The notes beneath the pieces were generated by a model that was not told the DNA's origin, did no database searches, and saw only the letters and a list, made by a program, of their open reading frames with translations. 64,000 bases of DNA from Paenibacillus_E allorhizoplanae (GTDB taxonomy: Bacteria > Bacillota > Bacilli > Paenibacillales > NBRC-103111), in NCBI RefSeq assembly GCF_927798215.1, contig NZ_CAKMMW010000006.1, forward strand, positions 186,001 through 250,000. The letters run 5' to 3'. Positions 31,293 through 39,306 of the stretch are shown here, in pieces. The translations under genes were made by a program, and so were the position numbers. Within the stretch, counting starts at the first letter, position 1, and every line of letters starts with the position of its first letter.

Positions 31293-31733
31293 TTGTCAGA
31301 TAAATTAGTGAAGGACATCATGAGTAAAGACTGTGTGACGGTTACCTTACTGGATAATGTGTTCGAGATTGCTTTGAAAATGAAACAGCACGACATTGGA
31401 TTTGTTGGGGTTCTCGACGGGGATACCTTCATAGGCGGCGTTACGGATCGAGACCTTGTTATTCGTGGTTATGCGGAGAAGCATTCAGGGTCAACGGCTG
31501 TAGAAACCGTCATGACGAAGGGGATGACCACCGTGGCTCCTAATACGACTGTTGATGAAGCAGCTAAGATCATGGCACAGCACCAAATTAGGCGCTTACC
31601 CGTCATTGATAATGGGAAGCTTGTCGGTATAGTGGCGATTGGCGATTTGGCGATTAGAGGGAATTATGAAGATGAGGCTGGCGAAGCCTTAAGTCAAATT
31701 TCGAAAGAACGAACGCTGGTTGGAAGTCATTAA
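31293..31733 (+). CDS. CBS-domain-pair protein (YhcV-like)
   Basis: 146 residues made of two CBS domains. The first runs from KDIMSKDCVTVTLLDNVFE to VGVLDGDTFIGGVTDRDLV, the second from ETVMTKGMTTVAPNTTVDEAAKIM to RRLPVIDNGKLVGIVAIGDLA. CBS pairs bind adenine nucleotides (AMP, ATP, SAM, c-di-AMP) and work as energy or second-messenger sensors. The start is TTG at 31293, with AAGGAGG nine bases upstream; the ATG codons at 31284 and 31287 directly abut that site. Related to YhcV; AcuB also has CBS domains but carries an additional ACT region that is absent here, so I do not call it AcuB. Confidence 0.88.
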   Translation: MSDKLVKDIMSKDCVTVTLLDNVFEIALKMKQHDIGFVGVLDGDTFIGGVTDRDLVIRGYAEKHSGSTAVETVMTKGMTTVAPNTTVDEAAKIMAQHQIRRLPVIDNGKLVGIVAIGDLAIRGNYEDEAGEALSQISKERTLVGSH

Positions 31734-31752
31734 CGAAGTCAATTTTCATGTG

Positions 31753-31793
31753 AAAGCAGCTTTCCCGAAATTGAGGGAGGGCTGCTTTTTTTG
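31753..31793 (+). terminator. Intrinsic terminator after CBS gene
   Basis: Stem AAAGCAGC-TTTCCC / GGGAGG-GCTGC and a run of seven T. Confidence 0.88.
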
Positions 31794-31868
31794 CATATTC
31801 TCTTTACGAGGTGCATCCAAGTAAGCGATAATAATAACGAAATGGTGAAGGGGGTCCGTATAGAATAG

Positions 31869-33974
31869 ATGAGCACGTTTGAAGAGAACGCTTCCATTGG
31901 ATTTATCATTCTAGATTCAAACTGGCATTTTATATACGCAAACGACTATGGTGCAAGTATTTTAAACCGATCTCCTGAAGAACTTCTTGGCAAAATGGCG
32001 TGGGCTGAGTTCCCTGCTGCTATTCGGCATGCTTCTTACAGTTATTTTCATCAAGCCCGCAAAAGTGGTAAAGAAATTTCATTCAATGAATATGTAAAGC
32101 CATCCAATCAATGGATACATGTTAGTGCCTTTCCCGTTGGTGAGAATTTACATATTGTTATTCGTAAAACAGAGATGCTTGCCAATCATTTTGCTATGGA
32201 AAACGATCTCTATCAAAAGTACACAAACTATATTCAAGATCTTATTACATTGACTTCAGAAGATGGCATTCTGCTGTATGTTTCACCCTCGGTAAAAAAC
32301 CTTCTTGGATTTGAGCTGGAGGATATGTACGGTGCAAGCGTATTAGCTTTTTGTCACCCGGAAGATATGGATGGGCTGAAGAGCATTTTTATCAATGAAA
32401 AAGAGTGTGCTACGAATGATCAAGGAATTGTAACCTGTCGTTTCCTTCACAAAAAGGGTTGGTATGTTTGGTTGGAAAATAATTTCAAGTGGTTATTGGA
32501 CGAGCAAGGTAAACGTACTCAGAATTTAGGGATTTGGCGTGATATATCAGAACGTAAGATTGTTGAAGATCGGTTCATACAGGCACAACGTTTAGGTCAA
32601 TTCGGCAGTTTTGAACGAGATTTGGATGAAGATTCGATTGTATGGTCGGTCGAAATGTTCCGAATACATGGGCTAGAACCTGCTTTAAGAATTGATTTAT
32701 GTAAAGCAATTGAGCCTATTGTCGTAGATGACCGTGAGAAAGTAGCGCTCGCGATTAAGCAAGCAATATTGGTTGGAATGTCAGATATAGAATACAAAAT
32801 TATTCGACAAGATGGCGATATTCGTCATTTGCGTTCCCAAATTGAGCGAGTGGTTCTAGATGGGGGCCGAATGGCCGTACGTGGATTGGTTCATGATATT
32901 ACCATTCACAAACGAATTGAGCAGGAGTTGACTCAAAGCAAAGCTAAGTTGGAAATTGCTCAAGAAATAGCAGGCTTGGGCCATTATGAGTGGGATACAA
33001 TTAATAACATGGTTTATGTATCAGATGAATTGAACGCGTTATTTGGTTGCAAAGATGCGGTCCAAACGTTGCCTATTGAGGTACTTCATGAAAGTATACA
33101 CCCTGAGGATAATTTAAGAATGAAGATGGCCATTAAAAAAGCCTTACATGAAGGGACAATGGATCTCATTTTTAGAGTCGTAGTTAGAGACGAGGTGCGC
33201 ATTCTGCATACCTTAGCCAAAACTACGTATGATGAGTGGGGAAGAGCGTTGTGTTTATTCGGTACAGTCCAGGATATTACGGTTCAGAAACAAACAGAGG
33301 AGCTGCTTCGTAAAACGGAGAAATTACATGTTGCTGGCCAATTGGCTGCTGGTATTGCTCATGAGATTCGCAACCCGTTGACGGCGCTTAAGGGCTTCGT
33401 TAAGCTGATGTGTCACGCCAATGAAGAAAGTAAATTGCGCTATTATAATATTATGCAAGAAGAGTTTAACCGGATTGAATTAATTCTTGGTGAGCTGCTC
33501 ATACTTGCCAAGCCGCAAGCGGTGGCTTACATGCCGCATGATCCTATAACGATACTTGAAGAAGTGATACAGCTCTTAAATACAGAAGCCATCATGAATA
33601 ATGTTGAAATTATGCTGATTGCCAATACGATTCTTTCATCTGTCAATTGTGAGCGGAATCAAATCAAGCAAGTTTTTGTCAACGTGATCAAAAATGCGAT
33701 TGAAGCGATGCCATCTGGCGGTATTTTGACCATCACAGCACACAATCAAGCTAACGGGGTCAACCTGCAGTTTGTGGATCAAGGCCAAGGCATTTCAGAG
33801 GACAGACTACCGCGGATAGGTGAACCCTTTTATACGACAAAGGAAAAAGGGACAGGGCTCGGTATGATGGTGAGTTTCACAATTATTGAAGAGCACCACG
33901 GTGTGATCCGATATCAAAGTAAGCTAGGTGTTGGAACGACAGTCAGTATTCAATTACCGGCATCTGTACAGTAA
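31869..33974 (+). CDS. Cytoplasmic multi-PAS sensor histidine kinase
   Basis: 701 residues with no membrane segment. About four PAS domains in series: residues 5-100 (IGFIILDSNWHFIYAND), 120-235 (EDGILLYVSPSVKNLLGF), 240-355 and 360-475. A HisKA dimerisation domain follows, with the phospho-acceptor H498 in GIAHEIRNPLTALKGF, then an ATPase domain with NVIKNAIEAMPSGG (N box), VDQGQGI (G1) and GTGLGMM (G2). The HEIRNPLTALKGF phrase is typical of the Bacillus KinA-E sporulation kinases and no response regulator is adjacent, so input to the Spo0F phosphorelay is plausible. The ribosome site (AAGGGGG) lies about 14 bases from the ATG, somewhat far. Confidence 0.9.
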   Translation: MSTFEENASIGFIILDSNWHFIYANDYGASILNRSPEELLGKMAWAEFPAAIRHASYSYFHQARKSGKEISFNEYVKPSNQWIHVSAFPVGENLHIVIRKTEMLANHFAMENDLYQKYTNYIQDLITLTSEDGILLYVSPSVKNLLGFELEDMYGASVLAFCHPEDMDGLKSIFINEKECATNDQGIVTCRFLHKKGWYVWLENNFKWLLDEQGKRTQNLGIWRDISERKIVEDRFIQAQRLGQFGSFERDLDEDSIVWSVEMFRIHGLEPALRIDLCKAIEPIVVDDREKVALAIKQAILVGMSDIEYKIIRQDGDIRHLRSQIERVVLDGGRMAVRGLVHDITIHKRIEQELTQSKAKLEIAQEIAGLGHYEWDTINNMVYVSDELNALFGCKDAVQTLPIEVLHESIHPEDNLRMKMAIKKALHEGTMDLIFRVVVRDEVRILHTLAKTTYDEWGRALCLFGTVQDITVQKQTEELLRKTEKLHVAGQLAAGIAHEIRNPLTALKGFVKLMCHANEESKLRYYNIMQEEFNRIELILGELLILAKPQAVAYMPHDPITILEEVIQLLNTEAIMNNVEIMLIANTILSSVNCERNQIKQVFVNVIKNAIEAMPSGGILTITAHNQANGVNLQFVDQGQGISEDRLPRIGEPFYTTKEKGTGLGMMVSFTIIEEHHGVIRYQSKLGVGTTVSIQLPASVQ

Positions 33975-34060
33975 ATTTGGTCCCAATCGTGTGTAACTGT
34001 CAAAGTTCGCAATAAGGTAGTCAATCTGCGACAAGATGCCTCCTCTTAAATATGCTAAAG

Positions 34061-34074
34061 TGAAAACGTGCTTA
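34061..34074 (+). promoter_or_regulatory. Degenerate cre-like site upstream of Gfo/Idh/MocA genes
   Basis: TGAAAACGTGCTTA fits TGWAANCGNTNWCA except at positions 10 and 13. About 37 bp before the first dehydrogenase start. Confidence 0.3.
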
Positions 34075-34110
34075 ATAATTGTGAATCTGACAAGAAAAAG
34101 GTGACGTACA

Positions 34111-35262
34111 GTGGAGAAAGTAAGGATTGGTATCGTTGGTCTAGGTAACATGGGAACTGGACATGCCAAATATTTAGTGAAAAATGAAGTCAAGGGCGGC
34201 GTTCTTACCGCTATTTGTGAACCGCGAGCAGATCGTCTAGAGTGGGCAAAGGAAAATCTTGGTGAAGGTGTCAAGCTATTTGACAATCTTGATGATTTTC
34301 TGGCTTCTGGCTTAATTGATGGGGTTTTGATCGCAACGCCTCACTATGATCACCCTGAAACAGCTGTACGCGCTTTCCAAGCAGGCCTGCATGTTATTTG
34401 TGAAAAGCCGGCTGGCGTGTATACCAAACAAGTGCGTCAAATGAATGAAGCAGCAGAAGCTTCAGGTAAAGTATTTAGCATGATGTACAATCAACGTACA
34501 AATCCTCTATATAAAAAATTAAAGGATCTGGTTTCTTCTGGTGAATTAGGTGAGATTCGCAGAACGAACTGGATTATTACCAATTGGTATAGATCACAAA
34601 GCTATTACGATTCAGGCGGCTGGCGTGCAACTTGGGCTGGAGAAGGCGGCGGTGTACTTATTAACCAAGATCCGCATCAACTGGACCTATGGCAGTGGAC
34701 GATTGATATGATGCCGAAGCGTGTTCGTGCATTCTGTTATTTCGGGAAGCACCGCAATATCGAAGTTGAAGATGATGTAACGGCATTCGTTGAGTATGAA
34801 AATGGCGCAACAGGATTGTTCGTGACGACAACTGGTGAAGCACCAGGGACGAATCGCTTCGAGTTGTCCGGCGACCGCGGTAAAATTGTCGTTGAAGATG
34901 GCAAATTGACGTTCTGGCGTTTGCGCGTTTCCGAAAGAGAATTTAATGAAACGTACAAGGGTGGCTTTGGTCAACCGGAATGTTGGAAATGTGAAATCCC
35001 AGTTGAAGGTACAGAAACAGGCCACATGGGGATCACACAGAACTTTGTTGATGCCATTCTACATGGCACACCTTTGATTGCTCCAGGAGCAGAAGGTATT
35101 AAAGGCTTAATGATTTCCAATGCGATCATGCTCTCAACATTCACAGACAACTGGGTTGATTTGCCGATCGATGAAGATCTTTTTGAACAGCATTTGCAAG
35201 AGAAAATCAAAAATTCCAAATCAAGTAAAGAAGCAGGTTCCTTTAAAACACTTGATGTCTAA
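34111..35262 (+). CDS. Gfo/Idh/MocA family oxidoreductase (first of pair)
   Basis: 383 residues. The N-terminal Rossmann fold starts IGIVGLGNMGTGHAKYL and continues to the family signature CEKPAGVYTKQV with the catalytic-site Lys. The C-terminal beta-sheet domain shows the GGWRATWAGEGGGVLINQDPHQLDLWQW segment, including the conserved NQDPHQLD (usually GGGxxxDxxxHxxD). Relatives oxidise inositols, amino sugars or other sugars with NAD(P). The substrate is unknown. Start GTG at 34111, with AAAAGGTG upstream. A second, divergent family member follows after 20 bp, a common arrangement in polyol or aminosugar catabolic operons. Confidence 0.9.
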   Translation: MEKVRIGIVGLGNMGTGHAKYLVKNEVKGGVLTAICEPRADRLEWAKENLGEGVKLFDNLDDFLASGLIDGVLIATPHYDHPETAVRAFQAGLHVICEKPAGVYTKQVRQMNEAAEASGKVFSMMYNQRTNPLYKKLKDLVSSGELGEIRRTNWIITNWYRSQSYYDSGGWRATWAGEGGGVLINQDPHQLDLWQWTIDMMPKRVRAFCYFGKHRNIEVEDDVTAFVEYENGATGLFVTTTGEAPGTNRFELSGDRGKIVVEDGKLTFWRLRVSEREFNETYKGGFGQPECWKCEIPVEGTETGHMGITQNFVDAILHGTPLIAPGAEGIKGLMISNAIMLSTFTDNWVDLPIDEDLFEQHLQEKIKNSKSSKEAGSFKTLDV

Positions 35263-35282
35263 GATCATGGGGGAAATTCAAT

Positions 35283-36356
35283 ATGCAAAAAAATGATGGC
35301 ATGAATTATGCGCCAAAAGGGAAACCGAACCTTGTTGTTCAAAAAGGGGAGTTTACCTTTGCAGTAATTGCGTTGGATCATGGTCATATTTATGGCATGA
35401 GTAACGGACTTCTTGAAGCTGGGGCTGAGCTTAAATGGGTGTACGATCAAGACCCAGCGAAAGTAGCGGCGTTTGTCGCGAAGTTTCCACAGGCTCAGGT
35501 TGCTGCTTCTGAAGAGGAGATTCTTAATGATCCAGAAGTGAAGCTTGTGGCTTCCGCAGCTGTACCTTCAGAGCGTGGTCCTTTAGGGATTCGTGTGATG
35601 GAGCATGGTAAGGACTATTTCACAGATAAAACACCATTTACTTCCCTAGACCAGCTGGCTGCTGCGAAGGCTGTAGTTGAAGCTACAGGACGTAAGTATG
35701 CTGTTTACTATAGTGAGCGACTTCATGTGGAAAGTGCGGTTTTCGCAGGTCAGTTGATTGAAGAAGGTGCGATTGGTCGCGTGGTTCAAGTTATTGGCTT
35801 AGGACCTCACCGTTTAAATGCCTCAAGCCGTCCGGATTGGTTTTTCGAGAAGGATAAATATGGCGGTATTCTATGTGATATCGGCAGCCATCAAATCGAG
35901 CAGTTCCTCTTCTATTCGGGCTGTAAAGATGCGACAGTCGTTAGCAGTAAAGTTGCGAATTATCATGCGAAGGATTATCCAGAGCTTGAAGATTTCGGCG
36001 ATGCGACACTGATTGGAGACAATGGAGCAACGAATTATTTCCGTGTAGACTGGCTGACACCTAATGGCTTAGGAACATGGGGAGACGGGCGCACATTGAT
36101 TCTTGGAACTGAGGGTTATATCGAGCTGCGTAAATATATTGATATTGCTCGCGATCCGCAAGGGGATCAATTGTATCTAGTCAACCAACAAGGAGAAAAG
36201 CACTACAGTCTGCATGGACAAGTAGGCTTTCCTTTCTTCGGCCAGTTGATTTTGGATTGCATTCATGGTACAGAAAATGCGATGACACAAGCACATACGT
36301 TCAAAGCGGCTGAATTGTGCTTGATTGCCCAAGAGAAAGCCGTTCGTGTGGAGTAG
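35283..36356 (+). CDS. Gfo/Idh/MocA family oxidoreductase (second of pair)
   Basis: 357 residues, divergent from the first member. The dinucleotide fold begins FAVIALDHGHIYGMSNGLLEAG, lacking the standard GxGxxG glycines, and the Lys signature is DKTPFTSLDQL in place of EKP. The C-terminal domain has GGILCDIGSHQIEQFLFY, with the DIGSHQI segment typical of the family. The altered cofactor motif leaves its NAD(P) use open. GGGGGAAA precedes the ATG by six bases. The last 56 bp overlap, tail to tail, the LysR gene on the other strand. Confidence 0.85.
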   Translation: MQKNDGMNYAPKGKPNLVVQKGEFTFAVIALDHGHIYGMSNGLLEAGAELKWVYDQDPAKVAAFVAKFPQAQVAASEEEILNDPEVKLVASAAVPSERGPLGIRVMEHGKDYFTDKTPFTSLDQLAAAKAVVEATGRKYAVYYSERLHVESAVFAGQLIEEGAIGRVVQVIGLGPHRLNASSRPDWFFEKDKYGGILCDIGSHQIEQFLFYSGCKDATVVSSKVANYHAKDYPELEDFGDATLIGDNGATNYFRVDWLTPNGLGTWGDGRTLILGTEGYIELRKYIDIARDPQGDQLYLVNQQGEKHYSLHGQVGFPFFGQLILDCIHGTENAMTQAHTFKAAELCLIAQEKAVRVE

Positions 36357-37227
36357 TTTCACACATGAGCTGGATGAAGTTTGTCAAAGGTACAGATAAT
36401 TGTCTTTTGGCATGATAACATAATTGCACATTCAATTTAAAATTCGGGTAGTTCAGCGGTAATATCGCTAACTGCCCGTTTTGTGTTTCCGTCGTTACGG
36501 TCGTTTTTGGCAGTAAGCAAAGGCCGAGCCCATGCATGGCGCATTTCTTGATCGTTTCATAGTTGTTGATCTCATAGGTGAGTGTATACTGCACATTATG
36601 CTTACGCAGCATCGTTTCAAATAATTTCCGGCAGCGTCCTCCTGAGATGGACATCAGAATTTCAGCGCCATTGAGATCCTCCGGTACAATAGCCGATTTC
36701 GCGGCTAAAGGGTGATCAGGTGCTGCCACAATGACAAATTCCTCTTCCTGTATCGTCCTATAGATTAAATCAGGATCGCTGAGTTCCTTGTCGACGATGA
36801 ATCCTAAATCGCATTCGCCTGCCTTCAGCGCACGGGACGTATCATTTTCCAATAATTCATTGATGGTGATTGTAATGTTTGGAAAGCACTTTTTGAAAGC
36901 GCCGAGGAATGGCGGCAGCATGTAGGAGAAGAGCGTTGTTTCGTGTGTGCCAATCATAAAGCTTCCTGTCGTCTGACCAGCTACATTGATTTTGGATTCC
37001 TCATATAACTTCAAAATTTTCGCTGCATATCGCAGTAAAATGTCCCCCGCAGGCGTCGGTCTCATCTTTTTATCGATGCGCTCGAAAATTTCAACCCCGT
37101 ATTCGATCTCTAGCTTTTGAATTTGGGAGGTCACACTAGACTGAGCGTATCCCAATTTTTCGGAAGCCTTCGTAAAGTTTTGCCATTTCGCTACTTCGAG
37201 CAGTGTTTTATATAAGGTAAGATCCAT
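36301..37227 (-). CDS. LysR-family transcriptional regulator
   Basis: 308 residues. N-terminal winged helix-turn-helix: LLEVAKWQNFTKASEKLGYAQSSVTSQIQKLE, then a periplasmic-binding-like effector domain (GSFMIGTHETTLFSYMLPPFL to the end). ATG at 37227 has GAGGAG nine bases upstream. The effector is unknown. The gene is convergent with the Gfo/Idh/MocA pair and its last 56 bp overlap the second dehydrogenase, so it may or may not regulate them. LysR regulators more often control a divergent neighbour; here that would be the small membrane protein gene at 37345. Confidence 0.92.
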   Translation of the reverse strand: MDLTLYKTLLEVAKWQNFTKASEKLGYAQSSVTSQIQKLEIEYGVEIFERIDKKMRPTPAGDILLRYAAKILKLYEESKINVAGQTTGSFMIGTHETTLFSYMLPPFLGAFKKCFPNITITINELLENDTSRALKAGECDLGFIVDKELSDPDLIYRTIQEEEFVIVAAPDHPLAAKSAIVPEDLNGAEILMSISGGRCRKLFETMLRKHNVQYTLTYEINNYETIKKCAMHGLGLCLLPKTTVTTETQNGQLAILPLNYPNFKLNVQLCYHAKRQLSVPLTNFIQLMCETTPHERLSLGQSSTIQPL

Positions 37228-37344
37228 CTGTATGCACTCCTCAACCATCACTATTTTCGATCGAAACGATCATTTATTATAGATAACTCTGGTACTTCTT
37301 GCCATGTTAAAATCAATTCCAACCAAAGGATGGGGGGAATTACC

Positions 37345-37533
37345 ATGTGGAACTTATACGATATAGAGAAAAAATTTGAGGCTCATGTGAAAGATGTTGA
37401 AGACCGCGCGAGGAAAGCGCATTGGTACACGAAAGAGGAAAAAGTTGGTGTTCGCCCTGGCGTAGTTGCAAGTTGGGTGTCTTTATTCGCCATCATGATT
37501 GTCGGGATTATTGCCATATATGAACTCTTTTGA
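37345..37533 (+). CDS. Small single-pass membrane protein, 62 aa
   Basis: Begins MWNLYDIEKKFEAHVKDVEDRA, a charged helical N-terminus, and ends with one membrane helix (about residues 42-60: GVVASWVSLFAIMIVGIIAIY). No signal cleavage site. I recognise no family. The start is ATG at 37345, seven bases after GGGGGG, the best-supported of the two ATGs. It lies between the divergent LysR gene and the XPB helicase gene, 70 bp upstream of the latter. It could be a tail-exposed adaptor or regulator; function unknown. Confidence 0.7.
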   Translation: MWNLYDIEKKFEAHVKDVEDRARKAHWYTKEEKVGVRPGVVASWVSLFAIMIVGIIAIYELF

Positions 37534-37603
37534 GATACGTTAGCATGGAGTCCATGTTTAAATCAAGTACTTTCCCTTCATACTAAAGGAAAAAGGAGGG
37601 AAT

Positions 37604-39289
37604 ATGCGATTGACTATGGATCCTTCAAAGCCTCTGATTGTTCAGAGCGATTTATCTATCCTCCTCGAAACGAATCATCCTGAATTTGACAAGCTTCAAG
37701 GTAAGCTGGCTCGCTTTGCAGATCTAGTGAAAAGTCCAGAACATCTTCACACCTATCGGGTTACTCCGCTGTCTTTATGGAATGCAGCTGCAGCAGGCAT
37801 GGGGTTGGAGGAGATGACAGCTTGCTTGCAGCAGCATGCCAAATTCGGTGTCCCTTCTGCTGTTCTTAGCATGATTCGCAAATATACGAAGCGCTATGGG
37901 ATTCTACGCATGCTGCATGTGGGGAAGGAACTTTTCTTAGTAAGCGACGATACTGTCGTATTCAAAGAAATTTGTGCCTATGAATCCTTGCAAAAATATC
38001 TCAAGGATGCCCGTGGTGAACGGGCTATTGCCATATCACCGAGCTATCGGGGGATTTTGAAGCAAGAATTAATGAAGCTCGGTTATCCAGTGGAGGATCT
38101 AGCTTCCTACCGCAGCGGCGAATTTCTGGAAATTCCTTGGCGTGAGGAAGATCAGATGGATGAGCCGTTCCAACTGCGTGATTATCAAAAGCAAGCCGTA
38201 GACGCTTTTCAGCAGGTTGGCCATGGTGGAAGCGGTGTTCTGGTGCTCCCTTGTGGAGCAGGTAAGACGGTAGTGGGGATCGCCGCAATGGCGAAAGCAA
38301 GCTGTGCAACACTGATCCTTACCTCGAATGTAACGTCGGTGAAGCAATGGAAGCGCGAAATATTAAGTAAGACAGGTCTAACGAGCGATCAAGTAGGTGA
38401 GTACAATGGCACCACGAAGGAGATTAGGCCTATCACCATTGCCACTTATCAAATTCTAACGCACCGCGGGAGCAAAGAGGCTGAATTCTCGCACTTACGG
38501 TTATTTAGCGAGAGGGAGTGGGGCCTCATTATTTATGATGAGGTTCACCTTCTGCCTGCCCCCGTTTTTCGTGCGACTGCCGAGATACAAGCCACGCGCA
38601 GGCTCGGTTTAACGGCTACGCTGATTAGAGAAGATGGCTTGGAGGGTGACGTTTTCTCACTGGTCGGGCCCAAGAAGTATGACATGGCGTGGAAGCAGCT
38701 TGAAACGATGGGATGGCTGGCCAAGGTGACCTGCCAAGAAGTGCGCGTACCTCTGTCAATTATGGACCGCGATCGTTACCATGCCTCAGAATCTCGACAC
38801 CAGTTCCGGATTGCTGGGGAGAATGCAGCGAAGCTTGCGGTCATTGATTATTTGTTGAAGCTCCATCCGGATGAACCGACGTTAATTATCGGTCAATATA
38901 TTGATCAGCTTGAAGAAATTGCCGTTCATACAGGTGCTCCCATGATCTGCGGCAGTATTCCTCACGAACGTCGAGAAGAGCTATATGAGCAATTCAAAAA
39001 GGGTCAGCTCCCACTGCTCATCGTTTCCAAAGTGGCGAATTTCGCTGTCGACCTCCCAGATGCAGCAATCGCCATTCAGGTTTCGGGAAGTTATGGCTCG
39101 AGGCAAGAAGAAGCACAACGATTGGGTCGTATTCTTCGGCCGAAGCGAAATGGTGAGAACACAGCCGTCTTCTATTCGCTCGTTAGCGCAGACACGAAAG
39201 AACAGGATTTCGCAATGAAGAGGCAGCTTTTTCTTGTAGAGCAAGGCTATCAATATGAAATTACAAGCTGGAATGAAGCGATAAGATGA
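37604..39289 (+). CDS. XPB/Rad25-type DNA helicase (superfamily 2)
   Basis: 561 residues. N-terminal accessory domain (about 8-95, PLIVQSDLSILLETNHPEF onward), then helicase domain 1 with Walker A CGAGKT at 217-222, DEVH at 312-315 and the XPB-typical GLTATLIREDG (RED motif), and domain 2 with IIGQYIDQLEEIA, VSKVANFAVDLP and QRLGRILRP. Bacterial XPB proteins are 3'-5' DNA helicases or translocases, thought to serve repair or transcription-linked processes; the mycobacterial member is biochemically active. AAAGGAGG precedes the ATG by four bases; a TTG two codons later has better spacing. The partner gene follows after 17 bp, the same pairing as in Mycobacterium tuberculosis (ercc3 with its neighbour). 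Confidence 0.93.
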   Translation: MRLTMDPSKPLIVQSDLSILLETNHPEFDKLQGKLARFADLVKSPEHLHTYRVTPLSLWNAAAAGMGLEEMTACLQQHAKFGVPSAVLSMIRKYTKRYGILRMLHVGKELFLVSDDTVVFKEICAYESLQKYLKDARGERAIAISPSYRGILKQELMKLGYPVEDLASYRSGEFLEIPWREEDQMDEPFQLRDYQKQAVDAFQQVGHGGSGVLVLPCGAGKTVVGIAAMAKASCATLILTSNVTSVKQWKREILSKTGLTSDQVGEYNGTTKEIRPITIATYQILTHRGSKEAEFSHLRLFSEREWGLIIYDEVHLLPAPVFRATAEIQATRRLGLTATLIREDGLEGDVFSLVGPKKYDMAWKQLETMGWLAKVTCQEVRVPLSIMDRDRYHASESRHQFRIAGENAAKLAVIDYLLKLHPDEPTLIIGQYIDQLEEIAVHTGAPMICGSIPHERREELYEQFKKGQLPLLIVSKVANFAVDLPDAAIAIQVSGSYGSRQEEAQRLGRILRPKRNGENTAVFYSLVSADTKEQDFAMKRQLFLVEQGYQYEITSWNEAIR

Positions 39290-39306
39290 GGAGGTAGGCT
39301 TGGAAA

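Noticed and set aside
31293..31733. CBS protein as the missing AcuB
   Set aside because: Has only the CBS pair, no ACT-like C-terminal region, and is not linked to acuA/acuC.
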